Assembly: GCA_023249675.1 (NCBI GenBank)
Contig: JAHFCE010000028.1
Coordinates: 1 to 38,440 of the forward strand
Length of the DNA: 38,440 nucleotides
Direction of reading: 5' to 3'
From: Elusimicrobiota bacterium
Lineage (GTDB): Bacteria > Elusimicrobiota > Elusimicrobia > UBA1565 > UBA9628
Shown here in pieces: positions 1-7,009 of this stretch (its first letter is position 1; every line of letters starts with the position of its first letter). The translations under genes were made by a program, and so were the position numbers. The notes under the pieces were generated by a model. It searched no databases. It was given only the letters and a program-made list of their open reading frames with translations, and was not told where the DNA came from.

Positions 1-42
1 GCCGACGCCAAGAAGGAGCCCGCGAAGAAGGAAGGCAAGTAA
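1..42 (+). CDS. C-terminal tail of an upstream gene, probably ribosomal protein L25/CTC (partial)
   Basis: Frame 1 is open from the window edge to a TAA at 40-42 and gives a tail of 13 residues, mostly Lys, Ala, Glu and Pro. A charged low-complexity tail directly in front of pth is typical of the CTC form of L25 (rplY), which often precedes pth. Only the tail is visible, so the identity rests on position and composition. It ends 12 bp before the pth start and is probably co-transcribed with it. Confidence 0.5.
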   Translation, partial: ADAKKEPAKKEGK

Positions 43-54
43 TCCCTTCCCGCA

Positions 55-615
55 GTGGCGCTTAAGCTCGTCGTCGGTCTGGGCAACCCGGGTCCCGAAT
101 ACGAGAAGACGCGCCACAACGTGGGCTTCCGCCTCGCCGACCGCTTGGTCGGCGAGGCGGATTCTTTTTCGAACTTCAAGGGCCTGGGCGTCGCCGCGAA
201 AACCGTTTGCGGCCTGTGGGTGATCAAGCCGATGACGTACATGAATTTGTCCGGCGAGTTCGTGAAGCAGTTCGCGGCCTATCACAATGCCGCCGCGTCG
301 GACATCCTCGTCGTCTACGACGAGTTGGCCCTACCCTTGGGCAAGATTCGCATCCGTACGAAGGGCACGGCTGGCGGGCAGAAGGGGATGCTCTCGATCC
401 TCCAGCACTTCGGCACCGAGGAGGTGCCTCGCCTGCGCGTCGGCATCGGGCCGCAGCCCGAGCGCGTGGATGCCTCAGCCTTCGTCCTGGGGCGGTTCAA
501 CAAATCCGAGGAAGCGGAGCTTGAGGCCGTTTTGGACCGGGCCGTCGAGGCGATCGGCGTCGCGGTCGAGAATGGCCTCGACATCGCCATGAACCGCTAT
601 AATCCCGCTGCATGA
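55..615 (+). CDS. pth: Peptidyl-tRNA hydrolase
   Basis: Cytoplasmic enzyme that releases peptides from peptidyl-tRNA that has dropped off the ribosome. The 186-residue length is normal. The N-terminal GLGNPG motif with Asn11, the catalytic His21 in TRHNVGF, Asn64 in the TYMNLSG loop and Asp89 in the YDELALPLG segment are all present. The start is GTG at 55; the conserved N-terminus begins a few residues later, so no other start fits. The loop that reads GGHNG in E. coli Pth reads GGQKG here (Gln109, Lys110), so the counterparts of His113 and Asn114, which contact substrate, are changed. The gene overlaps the next one by 4 bp (ATGA). Confidence 0.95.
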   Translation: MALKLVVGLGNPGPEYEKTRHNVGFRLADRLVGEADSFSNFKGLGVAAKTVCGLWVIKPMTYMNLSGEFVKQFAAYHNAAASDILVVYDELALPLGKIRIRTKGTAGGQKGMLSILQHFGTEEVPRLRVGIGPQPERVDASAFVLGRFNKSEEAELEAVLDRAVEAIGVAVENGLDIAMNRYNPAA

Positions 616-830
616 CGCCTGCGCTTAAGCTCATCGTCGGTCTGTTCAGCGGCTTGCTCGGGCTCGGCTATCTGTATCGTCCAGATCTCATCGAGCGCAT
701 GAACGGGGTTCTACGCGACTACGTCCTCAATGACGCCTACATCGCTCTCGAGCGCAAGAAGTGGGGCATGTTCTTTCTCCTGGTCTCCTTTCTATTCCTA
801 TATATGGGCTGGGCCGCTCTCCAGCGCTGA
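612..830 (+). CDS. Small two-helix membrane protein of unknown function
   Basis: A 72-residue protein I do not recognise. It has two hydrophobic segments, about residues 5-22 (Gly/Leu rich) and 50-68 (Phe/Leu rich), separated by a charged stretch of about 27 residues, consistent with a hairpin in the inner membrane. Its ATG at 612 overlaps the pth stop by 4 bp and it ends 7 bp before pmbA, so it is likely translated as part of the same transcript. No catalytic motif is visible. Confidence 0.75.
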   Translation: MTPALKLIVGLFSGLLGLGYLYRPDLIERMNGVLRDYVLNDAYIALERKKWGMFFLLVSFLFLYMGWAALQR

Positions 831-837
831 CGCTTCC

Positions 838-2184
838 ATGACCGCCCTCGAGCTTTTGGCTCGCGACGCCGTCGCCTGGATGAAGTCCCGGTCGTTTGAA
901 ACGCAGGCCGAGCTGTACCTCGCGCGCGGCGAGGAGCGCGCGCTGTCGCGCCGCGAGGGCGAACGGGACGGCGTTGAGGCGTCCGAGACCTCGGGTGCCG
1001 GCGTGCGGGTCGTGCGCGACGGCCGCGTGGGCTTTGCCGCCGCCGGCGGCGCCGACCTCGATGCGATCAAGGGCCTCTACGACCGCGCCATCGAGCAGCT
1101 GCCCCATGCCGAGTCCGACGCGCGCCGCGTTCTTCCGGGGCCGCAGGCCCCCTTCGAGGATGAGGCTTTTTCCGCCAGTGTGTGGGACGAGACTTTGTTC
1201 ACGTCGCCGTGGGAGACGGTTGAGGCGCGCCTGCGGGAGGCCGAGGCCGCGGCGAAGGACTCGCCGCGCGTGGTCAAGCTCATGCGCGTCGAGTACGCGG
1301 AAAGCCGCGGGACCGTCGTCGTCGCCGGCACAAGCGGCCTGTTCGCGAGCGAGCGCGGCGGCGAGGCTTGCGTCTCGCTTGTCGTCGCCGCCGAGGACGG
1401 AGCCGCAGTCCAGCTTGGCGAAGGGTTCCGCGCCGCGCGCCGCGCGTCCGACATTGATTTCGCCGCCGCCGGCCGCGAGGCGGGTCTGCGGGCGTCTTCG
1501 CTGCTCGGCGCGCGCCGCGCCAAGGCGGGCAAACGCGCCGTCCTTTTCGAGCCCTGGGTCGCGGGCGAGTTCCTCGAGCTGCTGGCCGAGCTGCTCGCGG
1601 CGGACGAGGTCCAAGGCGGGCGCTCGCTGCTGGCCGGGAGGCTCGGCCGCAGCGTCGCCTCGCCGCTCGTCACTTTGCGCGACGACCCGCGCCTCCTCGG
1701 GGGTCTCGGCTCCCGATGTTTCGACGACGAGGGCGTGCCCACGCGCGACAAGGTCATGATCGAGGCCGGCGTTCTGCGTGAATTTTCTCATGATACGTTC
1801 TCGGCGGCGAGAGAGGGCCTAGCCTCCAACGGCTGCGCTTCTCGCGGCTCCTACGCGGGCCTTCCCGGTCCCGGCGCCTCCAACTTTTATCTAGCGCCAG
1901 GCCCGGTGACGCGCGAGGCCTTGATCGCCGACACCCAGTTGGGCCTTCTTGTTTCCGAGGTGCTCGGCATGCACCTGGTGGACCCGGTCTCGGGCGCTTT
2001 TTCCGTCGGCGTCTCCGGTCTGTCGATTGAAAAGGGCCGTATTGCCGGCCCCGTCAAGGGTGCCATGATCTCTGGGAGCCTTCTCGACCTTCTGTCGCGC
2101 GTGGATGGAGTGGCCTCAGATCTAACCTTCCAGGGATCGTTTGGCGCCCCCACTTTCCGAGTCTCTTCTCTCGATGTGGCCTGA
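838..2184 (+). CDS. pmbA: TldE/PmbA-type metalloprotease-family protein
   Basis: 448 residues, the usual length for TldD/TldE proteins, which as a TldD-TldE heterodimer degrade or mature peptides in the cytosol. The C-terminal half carries the family signature: an FDDEGVPTR segment, then L-EF--D, a Gly/Ser-rich region, LGLLVSEVLGMHLVD and the GAFSVGVSGLSIEKGRI block. There is no HExxxH zinc motif, which marks it as TldE/PmbA rather than catalytic TldD; no TldD partner is in the window. The open frame extends upstream to 730 but that part lies over the previous gene, so I take the ATG at 838, 7 bp after its stop. Confidence 0.9.
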   Translation: MTALELLARDAVAWMKSRSFETQAELYLARGEERALSRREGERDGVEASETSGAGVRVVRDGRVGFAAAGGADLDAIKGLYDRAIEQLPHAESDARRVLPGPQAPFEDEAFSASVWDETLFTSPWETVEARLREAEAAAKDSPRVVKLMRVEYAESRGTVVVAGTSGLFASERGGEACVSLVVAAEDGAAVQLGEGFRAARRASDIDFAAAGREAGLRASSLLGARRAKAGKRAVLFEPWVAGEFLELLAELLAADEVQGGRSLLAGRLGRSVASPLVTLRDDPRLLGGLGSRCFDDEGVPTRDKVMIEAGVLREFSHDTFSAAREGLASNGCASRGSYAGLPGPGASNFYLAPGPVTREALIADTQLGLLVSEVLGMHLVDPVSGAFSVGVSGLSIEKGRIAGPVKGAMISGSLLDLLSRVDGVASDLTFQGSFGAPTFRVSSLDVA

Positions 2185-2188
2185 TGTC

Positions 2189-2851
2189 ATGATGAATGGT
2201 TCTCGAAACCGTAAAGTTTTCATTGCCTTGGTTTTCGCTCCATTGGGTTGGGGCGTGCTTAGTTTTCTTATTTTTTCAGTGTTGCAGCCGCGCCTGCCCG
2301 GCCTGCCTCGAGGATTTACTCCTTGGTGGATTTGGCTGTGGTTGCTACAAATGGCGCTTGTCATTCCCTTTTGGAGATGGCTCGAGAAGCTGAACCTCCA
2401 CTCGGAGCAGCGGTTGACCGTCAACATTGGGCAAACCGCCCTCTCCTTGGGGTCGCCGGTGTTCTATTTATGGATTGCATACATTGCTGCAATCCCAGGC
2501 ATTTTCACATTCAATCATTGGTATGGGAAATGGTTCGTTTTTGGGGGACTTGTATCGCCAGTGTTCGAGGAGTTATTGGCGCGCAACTCTTTGACGCCTT
2601 GGTTAAGAAAAGGATGGATTCCTTATCTGGCGCTTGCGGCCGTTTCATCGGCGTCTTTTTCCCTGATGCACTGGGGTTTCAATGGCGGCGGATCGTTTTC
2701 GCTTCCCGTGGAGCAGCAACTATGGAAATTCGTCAATCACTTTATATTTGGGTTTGCGCTCTGCCTGTTGTTTCGTTTTACAAAGAATATCCCAATCTTA
2801 ATCTGGCTTCATGTTTTCTCTAACCTTCGGTTTCTCCTCACAAAGTTATAG
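2189..2851 (+). CDS. CPBP-family intramembrane glutamic protease
   Basis: Polytopic membrane protein with the three CPBP (Abi/CAAX-protease-like) motifs in order: EELLAR (EExxxR) at about residues 127-132, FSLMH (FxxxH) ending at His161, and HVFSN (HxxxN) at 208-212, counted from the ATG at 2189. These residues form the active site buried in the membrane in Rce1-like enzymes. The 220-residue length is normal. The substrate is unknown; relatives process prenylated proteins, bacteriocins or anti-sigma factors. The start is uncertain: ATGs occur at 2174, 2189 and 2192, and 2189 begins 4 bp after the pmbA stop. The gene is visibly AT-richer than its neighbours and uses more TTT, ATT and TTG codons, suggesting recent acquisition. 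Confidence 0.85.
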   Translation: MMNGSRNRKVFIALVFAPLGWGVLSFLIFSVLQPRLPGLPRGFTPWWIWLWLLQMALVIPFWRWLEKLNLHSEQRLTVNIGQTALSLGSPVFYLWIAYIAAIPGIFTFNHWYGKWFVFGGLVSPVFEELLARNSLTPWLRKGWIPYLALAAVSSASFSLMHWGFNGGGSFSLPVEQQLWKFVNHFIFGFALCLLFRFTKNIPILIWLHVFSNLRFLLTKL

Positions 2852-2878
2852 AAAAACCGGACCTATCCTTGAGGATAG
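2851..2878 (-). terminator. Rho-independent terminator of the ABC exporter operon
   Basis: On the minus strand a 6-bp stem CTATCC/GGATAG with a 4-nt loop (2863-2878) is followed by GTCCGG and then TTTTTC. It lies 36 bp after the permease stop codon in a tail-to-tail gap. The U-tract starts six bases after the stem, so it may be weak. A second stem, ACGCCG/CGGCGT at 2896-2910, lies between the stop and this hairpin. Confidence 0.5.
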
Positions 2879-2914
2879 TACCGCCTCGTAGGAGAACGCC
2901 GCTGCGGCGTAATT

Positions 2915-3706
2915 TTAGCTGGAGCTCGAGGTGTAGCGGGCGACGGAGTCTCGCCAGAAAAGCCATGACAGCGGGAGTGCCGCCGCCGTCAGCGCGAACG
3001 CATAGATAATCCAGGCGGCCGACAGGCGGCCCAGCAGGGCCTTGGCGGGGAAGGTGGTCATCACCGCGATCGGAACGCCCACGGTCAGCGCCCAGCGCAC
3101 GGCGGGCGCGTAGACGTCGACTGGGAACTTGCCCATGAACATCACGTCGCGGTAGATCCAGATCGCACTCTCGAGCTCCTGCGTGCGCACGGCGAGCGCG
3201 GCCACGAGGACGTGGATCGCGTAGATCAGCGCCACGCCGTTGACCATCAGCAGGCCGTACGCGACGCAGCTCTGCCAGCCGAGCGGCGGCAGGCGCGCGA
3301 AGACCATGCCCGTCATCACGATGACCGGGATGATCGTGATGATGTCGAGGAAGTCCACGCTCGAGCAGGTCATGCGAAACAGCGGCGAGCAGGGCTGGAC
3401 GAGGTAGAAATCGAAGTCGCCCTCGCTGACCGTGCGCCGCGCTCCATAGACGCCGCGAAAGAGGATTTGCGCGGTCATGTCGACGAGGTTGAAGGTCATG
3501 AAGAACAGGGCCGTCTCGATGAGCGAGTAGCCGGCGACGGTCTCGACATGAGAGAACACGGCGGCCATGAAGGCGAAAAAGAAGAACAGCCGGATCATCT
3601 TGCCAAGCAGGAAGCCGAAAGATCCCAGGCGGTAGGTGAGCTGGGCCTGCATCGCCATTGAGGCGGTGCGCAGCCAGATGCGCCAATACTTGCGCAGCGT
3701 CGTCAC
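2915..3706 (-). CDS. ABC-2 type exporter permease (COG3694/DUF990-like)
   Basis: A 263-residue permease with about six transmembrane helices, the second of a pair after an ATPase of the COG4586 type. The three-gene set of such an ATPase with COG4587- and COG3694-like permeases forms an uncharacterised exporter. The frame extends to 3781, but the protein proper begins at VTTLRKYWRIWLRTASMAMQ. I therefore use the GTG at 3706, which overlaps the stop of the preceding permease as GTGA. The protein ends in four serines. The substrate cannot be told from the sequence. Confidence 0.85.
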   Translation of the reverse strand: MTTLRKYWRIWLRTASMAMQAQLTYRLGSFGFLLGKMIRLFFFFAFMAAVFSHVETVAGYSLIETALFFMTFNLVDMTAQILFRGVYGARRTVSEGDFDFYLVQPCSPLFRMTCSSVDFLDIITIIPVIVMTGMVFARLPPLGWQSCVAYGLLMVNGVALIYAIHVLVAALAVRTQELESAIWIYRDVMFMGKFPVDVYAPAVRWALTVGVPIAVMTTFPAKALLGRLSAAWIIYAFALTAAALPLSWLFWRDSVARYTSSSS

Positions 3707-4497
3707 CCGCCCTCCGCCGCGTAGGAGCGCACGCCGCGTCTCCAGACCGTCATCGCCGCGGCGTACACGGCCGCAAGCCACAGCGCTTCCATGCCGAGTA
3801 TGCGCAGAGCCTCGACCGGCGACACCTTTTCCAGAAAGATCCTGACGGGAAAATAAACCATGTAGGGGAACGGCGTGGCCTCGAGCGCGCGGCGCAGAGC
3901 CAAAGGCAGGACGTCGAGCGGGAAGAAGGCGCCGGCCGCGAACTGCAGGAACAGTTCGAAGCAGAATAGGGGGCCGCCCGATTCGGAGGTCCAGAAGGCC
4001 AGCGAGCTGACCATGAACTCGAGAAAAAAGAAAAGCAAAGAGGAGAGCAGCACGGCGACGCCGAATAAAATCCAGGTTGCGGGGTCACTCGGCAGGAACA
4101 GCCCGCCGCGGACGAGGAGGGCAAGCAAGCCCACTTCGAAAAAGGCCGCGGCGACGTGGACGGTCTTCTGCGCCAGGTCGAGCGCCAGGGCGTAGCCCTG
4201 GTAGCTGAGCGGCCGGACCAGGTAAGAAGAAATTTTTCCAGTTGATATCTCCCCGACGAGCTGCCAGCCGCGGCCCGTGAACACGAACGAGCGCAGGATG
4301 TTCAGCGCGAGCACGTAGGTCAGCATCTCGGCGCGCGTGTAGCCGAGGAAGGTCGCCTTGTTTCCGATCAGCGCGATCCAGAACGAATAGAGACTCACCA
4401 CGACCGCGAAGCCGCCGAGGCGGTCCATGATCAAGGTCGAGCGGCGCTGAAGGGTTTCCTGGAGCGCGATCTGGTAGGCGACCCAGTATGTCTTCAT
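3703..4497 (-). CDS. ABC-2 type exporter permease (COG4587-like)
   Basis: A 264-residue inner-membrane protein with a cytoplasmic N-terminus and about six hydrophobic segments (clear ones near residues 28-45, 110-130 and 140-165). The segment ISTGKISSYLVRPLSY is typical of this permease group. It forms the membrane channel with the adjacent permease and is driven by the upstream ATPase. The ATG at 4497 overlaps the ATPase stop by 4 bp and the gene overlaps the next by 4 bp, so the three are translationally coupled. Confidence 0.87.
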   Translation of the reverse strand: MKTYWVAYQIALQETLQRRSTLIMDRLGGFAVVVSLYSFWIALIGNKATFLGYTRAEMLTYVLALNILRSFVFTGRGWQLVGEISTGKISSYLVRPLSYQGYALALDLAQKTVHVAAAFFEVGLLALLVRGGLFLPSDPATWILFGVAVLLSSLLFFFLEFMVSSLAFWTSESGGPLFCFELFLQFAAGAFFPLDVLPLALRRALEATPFPYMVYFPVRIFLEKVSPVEALRILGMEALWLAAVYAAAMTVWRRGVRSYAAEGG

Positions 4498-5471
4498 CCG
4501 TGCGTGAACAGGCGGCGCACGATGTCGTCGATGGCGACCTCCTCCACGTTGAGGTCGGCCACGGGGTAGGAGCGCAGCAGGGCTGCGGCACTCGCTGCCA
4601 TTTGCGCGCGCGGGACCTCAAGCGTGATCGTCGAGTCCTCGTATTTGATCACGGCGCCCAGGATCTTCAAATCGGCGGGATCGACGGGTGTCGTGAAGCG
4701 CGCGCGCAGGATCTTGTGGTCGGCGTAGCGCTCGACGAGACGGTCGAGCGGGCCGTCGTAGAGCAGACGGCCCTTCTCGATGACAATGACCCGTTTGCAC
4801 AGCTCGACGACGTCGGTCATGTTGTGGCTGGTAAGCATGATCGTCGCGCCGTAGCGCTTGTTGTAGACCTTCACGAACTCGCGCACCTTCTTCTGCATGA
4901 TGACGTCGAGGCCGATCGTGGGCTCATCCAGAAGCAGCAGGCGCGGGCGGTGCAGGAGCGCGGCCGCCAGCTCTGCGCGCATGCGCTGGCCGAGCGAGAG
5001 CTTCTTGACCGGCACCGACAGGTGCTCGCCCAAGTCGAGCAGTTCGACGAGCTCATCGAGGTGTTCGCGGAAGTCCGCCTCCGACAGGCCGTAGATCGCT
5101 TGGTTGAGCTTGAACGTCTCGTAGGCGGGAATTTCCCACCACAATTGGGAGCGCTGGCCCATGACGAGCGAGATTGAACGCTGGAAATCGGACTCCCTCT
5201 TCCACGGAACGTGGCCCAGGGCCGTCGCCGAGCCCGCGGTCGGTGTCAGCAGTCCCGAGAGCATCTTAAGAGTGGTCGTCTTGCCCGCGCCATTGGCGCC
5301 GAGAAAGCCCACGAGTTCGCCTTCCTCGATCTGAAAGGACACCCCGTCGACGGCGCGCGTGTCCTTATATTGGCGGTCGAACAGGGATTTGACGCCGCCC
5401 CACAACCCCGGCTCCTTGAGAGGAGAGCGGTAGTCTTTAGTGAGACCTTTCGTCTCGATCGCGGCGGCCAA
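4494..5471 (-). CDS. ABC exporter ATP-binding protein (COG4586-like)
   Basis: A 325-residue ATPase. Walker A GANGAGKT is at residues 58-65, the Q-loop region is around MGQRSQLWW at 104-112, signature LSLGQ at 158-162, and Walker B LLLLDEP follows, with the H-loop His in TSHNMTD. The insertion before the first strand (SPLKEPGLWGGVKSLFDRQY, residues 16-35) is characteristic of COG4586. The start is TTG at 5471, since no ATG or GTG lies before the conserved KGLTKDY segment. It begins 4 bp after the def stop, so def and the transporter share a transcript. Confidence 0.9.
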   Translation of the reverse strand: MAAAIETKGLTKDYRSPLKEPGLWGGVKSLFDRQYKDTRAVDGVSFQIEEGELVGFLGANGAGKTTTLKMLSGLLTPTAGSATALGHVPWKRESDFQRSISLVMGQRSQLWWEIPAYETFKLNQAIYGLSEADFREHLDELVELLDLGEHLSVPVKKLSLGQRMRAELAAALLHRPRLLLLDEPTIGLDVIMQKKVREFVKVYNKRYGATIMLTSHNMTDVVELCKRVIVIEKGRLLYDGPLDRLVERYADHKILRARFTTPVDPADLKILGAVIKYEDSTITLEVPRAQMAASAAALLRSYPVADLNVEEVAIDDIVRRLFTHG

Positions 5472-5475
5472 GTCT

Positions 5476-6018
5476 TTAACCCCTGCGGCCCATCTCGTTC
5501 ATGTAGGCGAGAGTCTTAAGGCCGTCCATGCGGTCGAGGTAGACGAGTCCATTCAGGTGGTCGGTCTCGTGCTGGACGACGCGGGCCGGAAAGCCCTCAT
5601 AGATTTTCTTGAAGGGCTTGCCATCAGGGCCGTATCCGATCAGCTCGAGCTTCTTATGGCGGCGGACCATGCCGCGCAGCTCGGGAACCGAGAGACAGCC
5701 TTCCCAATCCTCCTCGAAATCGTCGCCGATCGGTCTGATCACCGGATTGAAGACGACAGTCAGCGCGATCCCGTCAGGGTGGCGCTTGGTTCCTTTCGGC
5801 AGCCCCATGACGAAGACCGACAGGTCCTCGCCGACCTGGTTGCCGGCGATGCCGACACCATCGTACTCGGCCATCGTGACGGCCATTTCTTGGATGAGGC
5901 GCTGGATCTCCGCGGAGCGGATTTCCTCGGGCGTGAGCCTGCGCAGGGTCTTGCGCAGGACGGGATGCCCCAGTTGCGTGACCTTCCGGATGCCGACGCC
6001 GACGATTTTCGCGCTCAT
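5476..6018 (-). CDS. def: Peptide deformylase
   Basis: Removes the formyl group from nascent N-terminal methionine. All three motifs are visible in the 180-residue form: GVGIAGNQVG (Gln61), EGCLS with metal ligand Cys108, and QHETDHLNG with ligands His150 and His154 and catalytic Glu151. Motif 1 has GIAGNQ where GLAANQ or GLAAPQ is usual, a mild change. I use the ATG at 6018 (MSAKIVGVGIRKV) rather than the in-frame ATG at 6045, because homologues begin close to this point. Neither start has a clear Shine-Dalgarno. It is the first gene of the minus-strand unit that continues into the ABC exporter. Confidence 0.95.
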   Translation of the reverse strand: MSAKIVGVGIRKVTQLGHPVLRKTLRRLTPEEIRSAEIQRLIQEMAVTMAEYDGVGIAGNQVGEDLSVFVMGLPKGTKRHPDGIALTVVFNPVIRPIGDDFEEDWEGCLSVPELRGMVRRHKKLELIGYGPDGKPFKKIYEGFPARVVQHETDHLNGLVYLDRMDGLKTLAYMNEMGRRG

Positions 6019-6058
6019 GCGGTCATTTTGCCATATCCACAGCATTCCCAGCGTTGTC

Positions 6059-6087
6059 TGGACTATGTTTCCCTTTCGGCCTATAAT
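6059..6087 (+). promoter_or_regulatory. Putative sigma-70 promoter for the 6165 gene
   Basis: TGGACT at 6059-6064, a 17-bp spacer and a perfect TATAAT at 6082-6087. Transcription would start near 6094 and leave a leader of about 70 nt before the ATG at 6165. The -35 matches four of six positions. Confidence 0.5.
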
Positions 6088-6164
6088 TGGAATGGGCCCA
6101 TTTTACAAATCTTAGTACCCAATCGGCCCAGGCAGACGCATTGAAGGTGAGCTACACTGGAATT

Positions 6165-6764
6165 ATGAAAAAGACAATCATTCTTTTTGCCGTTATAATT
6201 CTCTCAACGGTCTGGGGAAGTTTAGCCTATGCCCAAAGTGCGACAGCAGCGGCAACTCCGGACCAGAAGGAGGCTGTCGGCATTATGTTGCGGCTGGGTG
6301 CGTTGTATCACCAGAAGGCACAATTGGGCGACCCCAAAAAGGAATTGTTGGAAGGCATGGTGCGGATAATGGTCAGCAAAAGTTTCTCTCAGAAGTTGGC
6401 CGACAATGCCAGGCAAATGGCCGCTCAATTCGGCGGAGACTTGGGAGACAAATTCATCAAAGATGCCGAAGCAATAGAGGCCGATGCCGATGCAAAGGCA
6501 AAACAAGAGGGCAAAGAACTCAATGCACGAGTTGAGCCAAAGATAAAGAGCGCAACCGCAATGGAAGGAGAAATTCAAACTCTCGAAGGACGGTTTTGGG
6601 CCACCCAGTATGGACAGAATCGAGATGTTTCTTGGACCGCCCAGGCAAAAAAGGATAAGACGATGTATGCAATGTATTGCGCTTCGGGCAGGGACGGTTT
6701 GCTCCGTCGGAATGCTGGTTTGATGTATTTCGTCTCGCAGGTATTGAAGACCGCGAAGAAATAG
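6165..6764 (+). CDS. Secreted protein of unknown function, low GC
   Basis: A 199-residue protein with a clear Sec signal peptide: MKKTIILF followed by a hydrophobic core, with probable cleavage after AYAQ near residue 24. The mature part is mostly charged and helical (many Lys, Glu, Asp and Ala) with no recognised motif and no cysteine pairs, so a small periplasmic helical protein is likely. The frame extends to 6087, but the signal peptide fixes the start at 6165. Base composition is clearly AT-richer than the flanking genes and codon use differs, which suggests horizontal acquisition. I do not recognise the family. Confidence 0.7.
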   Translation: MKKTIILFAVIILSTVWGSLAYAQSATAAATPDQKEAVGIMLRLGALYHQKAQLGDPKKELLEGMVRIMVSKSFSQKLADNARQMAAQFGGDLGDKFIKDAEAIEADADAKAKQEGKELNARVEPKIKSATAMEGEIQTLEGRFWATQYGQNRDVSWTAQAKKDKTMYAMYCASGRDGLLRRNAGLMYFVSQVLKTAKK

Positions 6765-7009
6765 AGTGGGCCTTCTCGAAATCCCTTGTTACGGTTGGTT
6801 GAGATTAAGAACCTATCCCACGAGCCCGTATAGTTTTGTAGGGTAGGCCGGGCGGACGCTCCGCAGGGAGCCGGCGCGCGGTCGCCGGGCCCGGATCATC
6901 CCTCCCGACGCGACTACTCGAGCTCAACGAACCGCGACCATCAAACCCCGTGAACATGGAGTTTCTGGGCCTTGACGCCCCCAGGATTCGGGGTTAAAGT
7001 GAGGGTAAG
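6765..7009 (+). other. Intergenic region with several inverted repeats
   Basis: 245 bp without a gene. It can form CCTATCCC (6812-6819) with GGGTAGG (6841-6847), bulged by one T; GCGGA/TCCGC (6852-6864); CCGGCG/CGCCGG (6871-6888); and, close to the next gene, AACCCCG/CGGGGTT (6944-6950 with 6989-6995) enclosing CTGGG/CCCAG (6965-6984). No T-tract follows the GC-rich hairpins. No tRNA features, SRP loop or other known RNA signature was seen. Confidence 0.3.
6972..7000 (+). promoter_or_regulatory. Putative promoter for the SseB-like gene
   Basis: TTGACG at 6972-6977, 17-bp spacer, TAAAGT at 6995-7000. The -10 ends 9 nt before the ATG at 7010, so the transcript would have a leader of only about 3 nt. 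A GAGGG at 7001-7005 would then lie upstream of the transcript start. The promoter overlaps the inverted repeat described for this gap. Confidence 0.4.

Noticed and set aside
838-2184. Active TldD-type protease
   Set aside because: No HExxxH motif; sequence landmarks fit the non-catalytic TldE/PmbA partner.
5440-6144. A 234-codon plus-strand frame opposite def
   Set aside because: def has all three deformylase motifs on the minus strand; this frame has none.
6765-7009. tRNA or other known RNA gene in the hairpin-rich gap
   Set aside because: No T-loop GTTCRANYC, no cloverleaf arms and no SRP, 6S or RNase P signatures could be placed.
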